A stretch of 64,000 bases of DNA from Delphinapterus leucas (GCF_002288925.2 NW_022098072.1:19206326-19270325); one strand, 5' to 3'. Positions 34,025 through 45,191 are shown, counted from the stretch's first letter. The notes: generated by a model not told the origin, from the letters alone. Numbers and translations are program-made.

Positions 34025-34860
34025 TGTGCAGAGCCTTACCATTTTCTTCTACCTAATCCTCATAAAAATCCCATGAAGTAGGTAAGACAGTTGCTATGAA
34101 CATCTGTGTTAGTTACAGCAAAGGCCAACCTACTGTAACAAACAGACTAATGAGACAGTGCCTCAAAGAGCAAAGAAATGTATTTCTGGTTCACATAACA
34201 GTGTCAAGGTAAATAATGCAGGATGGTGTTACAGTTCCGTTCCACAGAGTCACTGAGAGATTCTGGTTCCTTCTATCGTGTAGCTCTGCCATTCCCTCAG
34301 GCATTTTTATGGTCAGAGCTGAGTGGTCAAAGATCCACCCCTCGCAGAAAGGGGACGATGGCACAAATGAAGCACATCCACTATTTTGAGACCTAAGCTC
34401 AGAGTGGCATACATACACCCCTTTCGCTCACGTTCCATTGGAAAAAACACGGTCATGTGGCTACTTTGACTGCCAGGAGGCTGGGAAATGTAGGATAATG
34501 TGCCCACGAAGAAGGGGAGAATGGATTTTAGTGGGCGACTAACAATTTCCACCAACCCATTCTCATTTTACAGATAAAGAAATTGAAGTTCAGAGACTAA
34601 TTCAGACAAAACTTCTGCTCCTGGGCTTCCCTGGTGGCACAGTGGTTGAGAGCCCGCCTTCCGATGCAGGAGACACGGGCTCGTGCCCCGGTCCGGGAAG
34701 ATCCCACATGCCGCGGAGCAGCTGGGCCCATGAGCCATGGCCACTGAGCCTGCAGGTCCGGAGCCTGTGCTCCACAACAGGAGAGGCCGCAAGAGTGAGA
34801 GGCCCGCGAACCGCAAAAAACAAAAAAAACTTCTGCTCCTAATACAGAATTAAGTCATGA
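34025..34860 (-). repeat. MIR split by an LTR-like block and a SINE
   Basis: 34025-34105 ('cctaatcctcataaaaatcccatgaagtaggtaag') and 34560-34622 ('cattttacagataaagaaattgaag') are successive parts of one reversed MIR. Between them lies about 450 bp that looks like an ERVL/MaLR-class LTR ('gtgttagttacagc' to 'caatttccacc'). The CHR SINE at 34623-34826 interrupts the second part. Confidence 0.5.
34623..34826 (+). mobile_element. CHR-type SINE, short form
   Basis: Complete copy with B box ggctcgtgcc (one change from the common form). Perfect TSD aaaacttctgctcct flanks it (left copy ends at 34622, right copy ends at 34840). Confidence 0.93.
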
Positions 34861-35076
34861 AGTAGTTTCACTTGAAAAATAGTATATAATTTCAAATGCT
34901 AGTTATACCCCCCAAAATGAGCGTGGTTAATGTATTAGTCAGGGTTCTCCAAAGAAACAGAACCAATAGGGTGTGTATATAAAGAGAAAGAGTTATAGCA
35001 ATTCAGATCACTGTAACAAGGAACTAGAAACTATAAAGAGGAACCAATCAAAATTAGACAACTCAATTGCCGAGAT

Positions 35077-35114
35077 AAAACCAAGCTAAAAAAAAAAAAA
35101 AAAACCAAGCTAAA
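35077..35114 (+). repeat. Poly(A)-only insertion flanked by a 14-bp TSD
   Basis: aaaaccaagctaaa occurs at 35077-35090 and again at 35101-35114, separated by ten A residues. The L1 ORF1 sequence is otherwise continuous across it, and the left border (gat/aaaa) fits the L1-endonuclease TTTT/A site on the other strand. Confidence 0.75.
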
Positions 35115-35467
35115 GGCAATGAATAGCAGACTAAATAATGCAGAAGAATGAGTAAGTGATCTGGAAGATAGAATAATGGAAATCACCCAATTAGAACAGC
35201 AGACAGAAAGACAAATGAAAAAAATGAAAGCAATATATAAGATCTATGGGATAATATAAAGCGTGCTAACCTATGCATAATAGGGATTCCAGAAGGAGAC
35301 AAAAGAGAAAAGGGGACCGAAAATATAAATCGTTGGTAAAATTATGGCTGAAAACTTCCCAAACCTAAAAAAGGAAACAGATATACAGGTTCAAGAAGCC
35401 CAGAGGGTCTCAAACAAGATGAACCCAAACAGACCCACACTAAGACATATCAAAATTAAAATGGCAA

Positions 35468-35720
35468 GGATACCGAGGGGGTGGGATGAACTGGGAGATT
35501 GGGATTGATATATATGCACTACTACGTATAAAATAACTAATAAGAACCTACAGTATAGCACAGGGAACTCTACTCAATGTTCTGTAATGACCTAAATGGA
35601 AAGGAAATCTAAAAAAGAGGGGATATATGTATACGTATGACTGATTCACTTTGCTGTACAACAAAAATTAACACAACACTGTAAAGCAACTATACTCCAA
35701 TAAAAATTAATTTAAAAAAA
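35468..35720 (+). mobile_element. Young L1 3' end, 5'-truncated
   Basis: About 250 bp of the artiodactyl/cetacean L1 3' UTR ('gggagattgggattgatatat' to 'ctccaataaaaattaatttaaaa'). Perfect TSD taaaatggcaa flanks it (35457-35467 and 35721-35731). It is the innermost layer of a three-level nest. Confidence 0.9.
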
Positions 35721-36282
35721 TAAAATGGCAAAAGTTAAGGAGAAGATTCTAAAGGGAGCAAGAGAAAACGAGTCAGTTACAAGGGAACCCCCATAAGGCT
35801 ATCAGCTGACTTCGCTACAGAAACTTGGCAGGCCAGAAGGGAGTGGCAAGATATATTCAAAGTCCTGAAAGAGAGATTTATTTTAAGGAATTGGCTCACA
35901 TGATTCGGAGGTCCACATGTGCAGGCTAGGCTGGCAGGCTGGAGACCCAGAGAAGAGCTGATGTTGCAGTTCAACTCCCAGGCTGTCAGCTGGCAGAATT
36001 ACTTCTTGCTCAGGGGTGGTCAGTCTCTGTGCCCTTAAGGCCCTCAGCTGAGTGGATGAGGCTCACTCATGTTATGAAACGCAATCTACTTGACTCGGAG
36101 TCCACTGATTTAAATGTTAGTCTTATCCCCAAAACACCCTGCCAGCAACATCCAGAATGTTTGACCAAATATCTGGGCATCATGGCCCAGCCAAATTGAC
36201 ACGTAAAATCCCTGTAGTTTTCTTTTTTCTAATAATATATGTTAAAGATCTGTCTATATCAGAATATAAAGAGTTTTTTTGT

Positions 36283-36578
36283 GGGACTTCCCTGGTGGTG
36301 CAGTGGTTAAGAATCCGCCTGCCAATGCAGGGGACCCGGGTTCAATCCCTGGTCGGGGAAGATCCCACGTGCTGCGGAGCAACTAAGCCCATACACCACA
36401 ACTACTGAAGCCGGTGCACCTAGAGCCTGTGCTTCACGACAAGAGAAGCCACCGCAATGAGAAGCTCACGTACCGCAATGAAGAGTAGGCCCTGCTCATC
36501 GCAACTAGAGGAAGCTGGCGTGCAGCAACAAAGACCAACGCAGCCAAAGCTAAAAAAATAAATAAATTTTTTAAAAAA
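36283..36578 (+). mobile_element. CHR-type SINE, long form
   Basis: Starts gggacttccctggtggtgc and ends 'cgcagccaaagctaaaaaaataaat'. Flanks agagtttttttg / agagatttttgc are an approximate TSD. Confidence 0.9.
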
Positions 36579-36978
36579 GAGATTTTTGCTTCTTATAGCT
36601 GCACAGTATTCCATGGTATGGATAGGTCATAACAGATTTAACCAGGCCCCTATTGATGAACATGTAGGTCATTTCCTTTTTTGCTGTTATAAGAAGTACA
36701 ATAACTAACATTGTATGGACATAATTTTGCATGCACCCAGGTATGTCTATAAGCTAACTTCTTTAAAATGAATTGCTCTGTTAAAAAAAAAAAAATGTGC
36801 ATTTCAACTTTTGACAGTTACTGCCAAATTGGCCTCCATAGATGTTGTACCAATTCATATCCCACCAACAATATAAAGAGTGCTTTGCCAACCCAAAGTT
36901 TTATCAAATATCTGGACATTTGCCTATCTGATATGTGAAAAACGGTATGTAAGTATAATTTAAATTTGTATATCTCGT

Positions 36979-37185
36979 GGGCTTCCCTGGTGGCGCAGTG
37001 GTTGAGAGTCCGCCTGCAGATGCAGGGGACACGGTTCGTGCCCCGGTCCAGGAAGATCCCACATGCCGCGGAGCGGCTAGGCCCATGAGCCATGGCCGCT
37101 GAGCCTGCGCGTCCGGAGCCTGTGCTCCACAAAGGGAGAGGCCACAACAGTGAGAGCCCGCGTACCGCAAAAAAAAAAAAAAAAA
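36979..37185 (+). mobile_element. CHR-type SINE, short form
   Basis: Complete copy. Flanks aatttgtatatctc / aatttgtgatctcc are an imperfect TSD. Confidence 0.92.
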
Positions 37186-37700
37186 AATTTGTGATCTCCT
37201 ATTATGAAATTGTGGAACATTTCTTTAAAAATATTTTAAAACTCTTCGTATTTCCTTCTCTGTGGATTCTGGTCACAGCATTTCCCCACCTTTCTGTTGG
37301 CTGGTTGTTTATTTTTCTTATTAACTTGTAGAAATCAACATGTTAAGGAGGCTATCCCCATTACCTGTGACATGAGTTGCAAACATTTTTTCAGCTTGCT
37401 GTTTGTCTTATGACTTAGCTGATAGTAGATTCTCTGCAAAAATTTTAATGTAGTTGAACCTATCATTTTAAAATAGTTTTATACAATAGTTAAAGGGTTT
37501 GCCCTATTTTGAGGTGTTAAAATAATTTTCCCATATTCTTGTCTATATCACTACTGTTCATTTTTTAACATTCAGATCTTCTATCTTTTTAAAGAAATGC
37601 GAGTTATGGATACCTACTTATTGTCTTCCAGATTGCTACCCTGTCGTCATAAATACTTATGACGGCTCCACCTCTTCTGTGAGGTTTATTAAACTAGTAC

Positions 37701-38150
37701 AACATAGAGCAGTGGCAGAGAAACTATAACCTGTGGTCCCATGGCCCGCAGCCTGTTCTTGTAAATAAAGTGTCTGCAGCCACTCATCTCTGTACTGTCT
37801 GAGACTACTTTTGCACAGAAGGCAGGTGAGTGGTTGCAACAGAGACTGTATAGCCTTCAAAGCTTAAAAGATTTAACTTTCTGGGGCTTCCCTGGTGGCG
37901 CAGTGGTTGAGAGTCCACCTGCCGATGCAGGGAACACGGGTTCGTGCCCCGGTCCGGGAAGATCCCACATGCCGTGGAGCGGCTGGGCCCGTGAGCCGTG
38001 GCCGCTGGGCCTGCGCGTCCGGAGCCTGTGCTCCGCAACGGGAGAGGCCACGACAGTGAGAGGCCCGCGTACCGCAAAACAAAACAAAACAAAACAAAAC
38101 AAAGATACTGCAAGATGGACCCTCACGAAAAGACTTGCTTTGTGTGTCAC
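37701..38150 (-). mobile_element. Second MER20-like hAT element, cut by a SINE
   Basis: 'ccatggcccgcagcctgttcttgtaaataaag', 'ggttgcaacagagactgtatagcc' and, after the SINE, 'gatggaccctcacgaaaag' follow the reverse-complement order of the element at 30135-30343. The SINE at 37884-38103 splits it near its end. Confidence 0.6.
37884..38103 (+). mobile_element. CHR-type SINE, short form, (aaaac)n tail
   Basis: Near-consensus copy whose tail is a (AAAAC)n microsatellite of about six units. The 142-codon reverse frame at 37857-38285 and 116-codon forward frame at 37834-38184 are read-throughs of this SINE. Confidence 0.93.
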
Positions 38151-38802
38151 TGTCCGTGGTGCTGACAGCATCCCTGTGGGCTGAGGCAGGGTGGCTTTTC
38201 CTCCTCCTGGGGCACTAAAGTGTCTTATACAAACCCTCCTGGGGAATTCTGGACAGGAGAGAAAGGAGGCAGTCAAGGGAAACAAGAGAAGTTAAAAGGA
38301 CAAGGGCTACTGAGGCAGAATGTTTGTGAGGTTAGATGGAGAAGGAAGACGGATTGGTATATGACTGGGTATTGTGTACAAATCATCATAGATACTAAAA
38401 GATAATTCTGCCCCCTTTGACACAGTGGTGGGTCGGGGGAAAGATGCACATTGCCTTATGCATTCCATTATTGTATGCATATATCCCCTGAGGGCTTGAA
38501 GAAAAAGTAAGGTTATAGAAAGAGCTTAGAGAAAGTTCTCATGTGGAATTTGAGCGGACAATTTTAGAAATAAAATGGACTGCCATCTTCCTGAGCTGAC
38601 TTGACTATAATCCTGCTAAGACTGGGAATAGACTGGATAACCTCCTGAGAACTTCGCAATATTTGAAGTCACAACTTCAGTGAAAACATTCATCCTATTC
38701 TTGCTCTTTACCTGTTTGAGCTTCAGGGCAACTTGGATTTAAACTAAAGTAACATCACAATCTATACTGATTATTTCTGTCTTATCTAAAGACATTTGCT
38801 TT
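38151..38802. other. Unrecognised non-coding stretch
   Basis: No named repeat and no coding frame of note. Confidence 0.4.
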
Positions 38803-38813
38803 CAAGTGTTTTT

Positions 38814-39154
38814 GTTTTTCTTAATTTATTTTTGGCTGCGCTGGGTCTTTGTTGCTGCGCTTGGGCTTTCTCTAGTTGCGGCGAGCGGGGGCAAGTCTGT
38901 GTTGCAGTGCGCGGGCTTCTCATTGCGGTGGCTTCTCTTGTCACGGAGCACCGGCTCTAGGCAGGCAGGTTTCAGTAGTTGTAGCATGCAGGCTCAGTAG
39001 TTGTGGCTTGCAGGCTCTAGAGCACAGGCTCAGTAGTTGTGACGCATGGGCTTAGTTGCTTTGCAGCATGTGGGATCTTCTCAGACTAGGGCTCAAACCC
39101 TTGTCCCCTGCATTAGCAGGCGGATTCTTAACCACTGAGCCACCAGGGAAGCCC
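38814..39154 (-). mobile_element. CHR-type SINE, long form
   Basis: Reverse copy from 'tttttggctgcgctgggtc' to 'gccaccagggaagcc'. TSD caagtgtt flanks it (38803-38810 and 39155-39162). Confidence 0.92.
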
Positions 39155-39169
39155 CAAGTGTTGTTTTAA

Positions 39170-41262
39170 TACACACGAGAAGTTAATAACTCTCTCAACC
39201 TGTCAGTTCTTTCCCTAGCAGCATAAAAGTATAGGACAGAACATGAATTCAATAAATCCCATTCATTCCTCATTGGTGCGCTGAAATTGAACAATCTTCA
39301 ATTCACATGATTAAGTATAAAAAACATGTATGTTTTGGTGCAAAAAGAAAAAACTCTTGGATTTATATTAAGTGTAAAAATATAGTTTTTTACATTTCTA
39401 GCCTTGGTTTTGTTTTCAATTTTTAAATGCTAAATTTTCCAGTTGGAGGAAATATGTAATTTGGGGGATTAGGCCAGAGATTCCATAAATGTTAAAATCT
39501 ATTTTCCAGTATTTTAATGGCCTCACTGGCAATGCAGTTGGCTTTGTGCTTGGCTGTGGTTATAATCACTGCCGCTACAGAGACACACAGGTTTCGAACT
39601 ATCTGGGCTCGGGGAGCTCTTGTGCGTGAGCAGTCAAAGCAACATCTAGACAGAGTCTCCAGAGGCCCTTACTGGTATATCTGTCCCCACACAGGGTGAG
39701 ATTTCCCCATAGGCCACCAGAAAAATAAGCTATTCTCCCCAAGGGTTATCTGATTCTGCCTGTGGGCAGTGACTCTTATAAACCTTCTCATATTCCAAGC
39801 TTAGAGACCGCCCTCAAGTTCTACATCAAATTTCTCTATTCCAGGGCTGTGACTCAGCTCCAATCTAAAATCCATTTGAGAAAAGAAAACATTTAAGGGA
39901 AAGAGTATCATCCTTTCTTCTGGATCATCTGTTTCAACATTTTCTTTTCCTCACACACAGCTAACACAATGATCATCTTTTACCACACTGTTGGTGATTC
40001 TCTACCAAAGTGTGGATGGGAAAGGCAGAGGGCACGTCCTTTTCTGCTCCACCCAAAAATGCTTATCAAAATGGAGGGTGGGGAGGGTGACAAAATCTAT
40101 AGGAAATCAATTTACTCTTATAAATAAATTCAAAAACCTGGCTGTATTTTATGACCAAATCTAATAAGTACCTGTTAACTCTTTTGAGTTTTCTTTGTAT
40201 ACAATCACATCAACTGAGAATTATTCAAATCTGATTTTTTTTGAGGTTCCATGTTATGTAGTGCATGCACCCTGTTATCATGATTATCATCACAAACAAC
40301 AAAAAATATATACTGAGTGTTTACCAGGTAAAAGACATGAAACAGGGTGATATGGGGATCTAAGGGATGAATGAGACAGAGCCTTTGCCCTCTCAAAAGG
40401 ATAATAATTGGGACATGGTTTGTCTATGTGAAAAACAGAACCAATAAACAAAATGGAACAAGGTCATAATTACCTTTGCAGACTCAAACTTCATTTAAAA
40501 GAATTGCTTTTCTTTCACGCCTACTATGTTGGCAGGCTGCATACCCTAGATGGGCTGCTTGGTCACAATTCTCCACTCACCTCTTTTTTTTCCCCTTGTT
40601 TTGGACAAATGTCCATTGCACAGTCTATGGTCTGGGTCATGAACATAATGATATTAGAAGTAAATGGAAAAGGAAAAGCAGAGTAGGAGAATATTGTAGG
40701 AGAACAGCTATCACTCACTCTGCTATTCTCTCCATCTGGCAGGGCTTCCTGGCTCCCCCATAAAGTGCAGATCACCATGGCCACAGAAGACTCTGAAACC
40801 TTTCCCAGAAACCAATTGCCAGAATGGGAATTCTGAAGGAACATAACACAAGTGAATAACACATTATTTTCTCCTCTAAGAGCAAAAGGTTATAAAAAGT
40901 AATAAAAAATATATATATGATCATGAAATCTGGATGAAGGAGACAGTTTTAGCCTGACTTTCAATCGTTTATAGACAATTTTGAAGTAGCTTAAATTTAG
41001 CTAACCCATAGCATGGATGACTCTTAAAGTTTTTTAAGTGGTTTACAAAATAGGATATATAACAAAATCTGTTTTTGTAAAAAAGAAATACAGGTATATT
41101 TATGAATAGGAAAGACTATCAATTCTACTTTTTCCTAAGCACTGTGACGTTAGTTCATTTTATTTTCATCTCGGGTGTAGGAATAGGGGACAGGGATGGG
41201 GAAGGAAGAGAACAGACTATTTTGATAACAAAGCCCACAGAACTACTGAACTTTTAAAAATA
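39170..41262. other. Unrecognised non-coding stretch
   Basis: About 2 kb without a repeat I can name. The 60-codon frame at 39517-39699 begins with a hydrophobic signal-like run but nothing around it supports a gene. Frames at 40453-40862 overlap on both strands. Confidence 0.35.
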
Positions 41263-41274
41263 TGTACATTTTGG

Positions 41275-41476
41275 GGGCTTCCCTGGTGGTGCAGTGGTTG
41301 AGAGTCCGCCTGCCGATGCAGGGGACACGGGTTCGTGCCCCGGTCCGGGAAGATCCCACATGCGGTGGAGCGGCTGGGCCCGTGAACCATGGCCACTGAG
41401 CCTGCGCGTCCGGAGCCTGTGCTCCGCAACGGGAGAGGCCACAACAGTTAGAGGCCCGCGTACCGCAAAAAAAAAA
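41275..41476 (+). mobile_element. CHR-type SINE, short form
   Basis: Near-consensus copy. Its tail runs into (TA)n. Flanks atgtacattt / atatacattt suggest a TSD. Confidence 0.92.
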
Positions 41477-41776
41477 TAATATATATATATACATTTATTT
41501 TTGTCAAGAATAAAAAATTATGTTTAATTTTTTCAATTAAAAAATTTAACGTAGCCTTAGAAGCAAAAAAGTGCTGCTATCCTGTAAGCAGTCGGTAAAT
41601 GTTTGCTAATGTTATTATGTGGTGAGAATAATCTTCAGAAAGAAAATCAGGATTATATTGCTTCTGAAGCTTTTGTGAAATCAAGCCTTCACCTAACCAA
41701 GTTGTTGACAAAAGGATAACGTCAGCATGGGAGCTACAAAAGCAGAGCTCACAGAGCAGGAATTAGGTGGCCAGTA

Positions 41777-42110
41777 GTTTTTTTGGTTTTTTTTTTTTTT
41801 TTGGTTTTTTTTTTTTGGTTTTTTTTTAGGTAAGAAGTCGATTTATTTAGAGAGATACACATTCCCTAGACAGATTGCGGTCCATCTCAAAAGGCGAGAA
41901 CAGCCTTGGGAGAAACTCCACAGACAGAGTGTGGGCCATCTCAGAAGGCGAGAGGCCTGGATGGCCAACATTAAAACCGTACTGTGCCAAGGCCAGAGAT
42001 CCTGAAGAGAGAAAGAGGCTGGGATGCTACTTGCTAGCAACTTGTGCCGTTTGAGAAGCACAGAAAGTTCACTGAGCACCACTGGGGCCACCTCCCTGCC
42101 TTTTGATTCC
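41777..42110 (-). mobile_element. Reversed LTR end with an adenine tail
   Basis: On the reverse strand, two tandem copies of a 'gacagan-tg(c/t)g(g)-ccatctca(a/g)aaggcgaga' unit (about 41872-41951) are followed by an AATAAA signal. About 14-20 bases later comes an A-rich tail broken by CC pairs (41777-41829). The order poly(A) signal then tail is that of a polyadenylated transcript end. The left limit of the LTR-like part is not clear. Confidence 0.5.
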
Positions 42111-42780
42111 TTGATCCTCTGCTCACCCTATGACAATTCTGATGAATCATTCATCCTCTGGTTAGCATAAGTACAACTGGTGCAGTGACTAAAGGTTAAT
42201 TTCCTTTATCATGAACTAACTGGTTTGCGCAGTAAACTTGGGTGAGTGTGTTTGATGTCCCCCTGAGCTGATGAGCAAAATGTGTAGTGAAGGGAGTGAG
42301 CCTGGGACATAGGGGCCCAAGAACATACCATTCCCCCTGTAAGTCTCCATAGGAGCAGCCAGACAGCCTCTCTAGAGTTCACGGCTTTCTTATCTATAGT
42401 GCCAACCACAATATTCCCATTTGAAAACCAAGTGTGCATATCATCCAAAATATTTACTCTGGACCACAGCCAAACCTTTACTCACGTTGATTAATGCATA
42501 CACTGTTTACGGTCATTGTTGGTCCTACTTATCTTCCCCCCTTCTCTGGGAACTGATTGTACTCCCAAACCAGAGGTGGGCATGTGAGCTGGGCTGGGTG
42601 AAACACAGAGTGCTCTACCCTTCTGTGGTCAGTGATCCTGCCAGTGATGGGAACCTGACTCAAGATAGACCCATCAGAGTCCTGCCCAGGATTGTATCCA
42701 GCTAGACTCCACTTGCAAAACAAAATATAAGACTGAGCCATTCATTCAAGTAGCCAGAAGACTGTTTGTAGCACTGGCCC
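42111..42780. other. Unrecognised non-coding stretch
   Basis: No named repeat. The 94-codon forward frame at 42421 shows no motif. Confidence 0.35.
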
Positions 42781-42784
42781 AGGG

Positions 42785-42895
42785 AAGAACAGCTGACTGA
42801 CCTTGGGCAAGTCACTTAAACTCTGTTGGAACAAAGTTCTTTCTCCTATGAAGTGAGAGCTCTGATTAAGACCATCTGGAAGGTTCTGACATTCG
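42785..42895 (+). repeat. MIR fragment
   Basis: 'ctgactgaccttgggcaagtcacttaaactct' is the forward MIR core. Confidence 0.6.
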
Positions 42896-43071
42896 GAGAT
42901 GAGAATTTCCTGTTATGTAGACAGTTGAACCAAGACAACCTTATCAAGCTAGGCTAATGGATTTACTCTAATGATTCCTTCTCAGTCCTACAACCGGGTT
43001 TTCCAGGAACCCAGATAATTGCACCTGGAATCCCAATACAAAAAGAAGCACAAAACTTGCTGAGCTGAGTT

Positions 43072-43172
43072 ACTACAAAATACTAACTATAGTTCCCTGT
43101 GCTACATAGTAGGTCCTTGTTGCTTATCTATTTTATATATAGTAGTGTGTATATATTAATCCCAAACCCATC
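43072..43172 (-). mobile_element. Reversed L1 3' UTR piece
   Basis: 'tatagttccctgtgctacatagtaggtccttgttgcttatc' is the reverse complement of the L1 3' UTR. The poly(T) side is missing. It abuts forward L1 ORF2. Confidence 0.7.
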
Positions 43173-43655
43173 AAAAAATGCAGAAGATCTAAATAGATAT
43201 TTCTCCAAAGAAGACATACAGATGGCCAACAGGCACATGAAAATTTGCTCAACATCGCTATTAGAGAAATGCATATCAAACATACAATGAGGTATCACCT
43301 CACTCCAGTCAGAATGGCTGTCATCAAAAAGTCTACAAATAATAAATGCTAGTGAGAGTGTGGGAAAAAAGGAACCCTCCTACACTGTTGGTGGGAATGT
43401 AAATTGGTGCAGCCACTATGGAGAACGGTATGGAGGTTCTTTAAAAAACTAAAAATAGTGTTACCATATGATCCAGCAATCCCACTCCTGGGCATATATC
43501 CAGAGAAAACTATAATTCGAAAAAGTATGTGCACCACAATGTTCATTGCAGCAGTATTTACCATAGCCAAGACTTGGAAACAACCTAAATGTCCATTGAC
43601 AGATGAATGGATAAAGAAGATATGGTACATATATACAATGAAAAATACTATAGTT
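43173..43655 (+). mobile_element. L1 late ORF2 fragment
   Basis: 'agacatacagatggccaacagg', 'cactgttggtgggaatgtaaattgg', 'tgtccattgacagatgaatgg' in order; stops abruptly after 'atacaatgaaaaatact'. The 119-codon frame at 43404 is late ORF2. Confidence 0.8.
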
Positions 43656-43980
43656 TTGCAAAATATTACCATTGGGGAAACTGGACAAAGTCACAGGATC
43701 ACTCTGTATTATTTCTTACAACTGCATACGAATCTACATGATCTCACTAAACACTTCAATTAAGAAAAAAGGTTTGATAGGCATAGAGGATTAAGAGGTA
43801 CAAAACCTACTATGTATAAGATAAATTACAAGAATATATTGTACAGCACAGGGAATATAGCCAACATTTTATAATAACTTTAAATGGAATATAATCTATA
43901 AAAATATTGAATCACTATGTTATATACCTGAAACTACTATAATGTTGTAAATCAATTATACTTCAATAACAGTTTTTTTT
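43656..43980 (+). mobile_element. L1-derived 3' ends, mosaic
   Basis: 43656-43770 ('ttaccattggggaaactgg', 'ctctgtattatttcttacaactgcat') resembles an old L1 3' end. 43790-43980 ('gtacagcacagggaatatagcc' to 'caattatacttcaataac') is a second L1 3' end, of the type closing the large L1 at 26.4 kb. Confidence 0.55.
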
Positions 43981-43993
43981 AAAGAAAAGTTTG

Positions 43994-44206
43994 GGGCTTC
44001 CCTGGTGGCTCAGTGGTTGGGAGTCCGCCTGCCGATGCAGGGGACACAGGTTCGTGCCCCGGTCCGGGAAGATCCCACATGCCGCTGAGCAGCTGGGCCG
44101 GTGAGCCATGGCTACTGAGCCTGTGCGTCCAGAGCCTGTGCTCCGCCACGGGGGAGGCCACAGCGGTGAGAGCCCCGTGTACCGAAAAAAAAAAAAAAAA
44201 AAAAAA
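43994..44206 (+). mobile_element. CHR-type SINE, short form
   Basis: Complete copy with a long poly(A) tail. Perfect TSD aaagaaaagtttg flanks it (43981-43993 and 44207-44219). Confidence 0.94.
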
Positions 44207-44219
44207 AAAGAAAAGTTTG

Positions 44220-44795
44220 TTTTTATACCCCTGGAACAAAACAGGTGAAGCCTTATCCTGATAATCCAAAGAATGAATTCTTAACATGAGGCCTCAGTTA
44301 TCCAGTTCAGCTTTGTTCCCCATTTGTGCTGACCTTGAAACCACAAAGAAGCAAGGAAACTAATTGTCACAGTCTGTATCTTACATGGTTTAGTACTGGT
44401 CAGGAATATTTAGACCTCATTTTCATAAATACTAAAAATGATTCACAAATTAAAAAGCAACATTTTATGAGACACTACATGTTACTTTTCTAAATTAAGA
44501 AGGAGAATGGTGTATAGTAAGATTTTAAACAACCCTGCAAGAAACCTCATTCACAAAGGATCCACCAAAACTCTCCTTCAGAAGGACATCCTGGGAACAT
44601 TTAAGTTAGATTCACCCCAAATACACGAAATTAGGAAGACAAAAAGGAAAAAAAAGGCACAAGCACAAAGGAAATTAAAAATATTTGTAGGTGGATACTT
44701 CATTTAACATTATTAATATATATAAAACCTGAAGGCAACTAAGAATTTTCTAGGAATATATGAATTAATAAATTTTATTCCAGTGAATAATGGTG
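44220..44795. other. Unrecognised AT-rich stretch
   Basis: No repeat named. It may include very old L1 sequence next to the ORF2 fragment that follows. Confidence 0.35.
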
Positions 44796-45191
44796 GAATG
44801 AATGGAGAATCTTGACAAAGCACTTTAGAAAGCTCCAGGTCCATATGATTTCACGTGTGAATTCCTTGAAATCAACAAGAAAATCATTTCTATCTATGCT
44901 ATTTGAACATTCCAGAGCATAGTAAAAGAATGCATGCTTTCCAAATATTTTTAACAGCCAGCATTAATACTGAAAACAAAGATAGGGAAAAATCACACAC
45001 AAAAAAATTACAAATCAATCACAAAAACACCCTAAGTATAAATATTGGTGCAAACATCTTATGTAAAACATTACCAAGCAGAATCCAGCATTAGATTAAC
45101 AGAATAGTGTACCAGTCCAAGTAGAGTTCATTTTAAAAATGGTTCAACATAGGAATTCTATTAATGAAATTCATCACGGTTTTTTGGTGGG

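Larger units (their letters stand above)
34992..35872 (+). mobile_element. Internal L1 ORF1 fragment without L1 3' end
   Basis: Forward ORF1 sequence ('gcagactaaataatgcag', 'tctggaagatagaataatgg', 'gggattccagaaggagac', 'atggctgaaaacttcccaaacc', 'ggccagaagggagtggcaag'). It starts inside ORF1 and stops inside ORF1 with no 3' UTR or poly(A) tail. Its right edge (gaaagag) overlaps the LTR's gagag run. It is itself interrupted by a young L1 tail at 35468-35720. Not coding. Confidence 0.7.
34931..36210 (-). mobile_element. MaLR-like LTR interrupted by L1 sequence
   Basis: The left part 34931-34991 ('gtattagtcagggttctccaaagaaacag') and right part about 35873-36210 ('gagatttattttaaggaattggctcacatg', 'atgtttgaccaaatatctggg', 'caaattgacacgtaaaat') form one reversed LTR of the 31898 family. 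An internal L1 ORF1 piece sits exactly at the (ga)n region between them. Confidence 0.65.
36215..37640 (-). mobile_element. Old reversed L1 with two SINEs inserted
   Basis: 'gctgcacagtattccatggtatgg', 'aatttggcctccatagatgttgtacc', 'cccaccaacaatataaagagtgc' and 'tgttgtttatttttc'-type blocks are reverse-complement L1 ORF2-to-3' sequence. SINEs at 36283-36578 and 36979-37185 interrupt it. Confidence 0.6.

Noticed and set aside
35077..35114. Assembly error as the cause of the doubled motif
   Set aside because: Not excluded, but the motif lengths and endonuclease-like border fit an insertion better than a random duplication; kept as a finding with that caveat.
37857..38285. 142-codon reverse open frame
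   Set aside because: Read-through of the SINE at 37884-38103; the (aaaac)n tail gives the repeated FCFVLF string.
39517..39699. 60-codon frame with a signal-peptide-like start
   Set aside because: Short, isolated, without promoter, splice or family support; a hydrophobic run of this size arises by chance.
41777..41828. Telomere-like repeat from the GGTTTT runs
   Set aside because: Spacing is irregular and the unit is not TTAGGG; it reads better as the complement of an A-rich tail.
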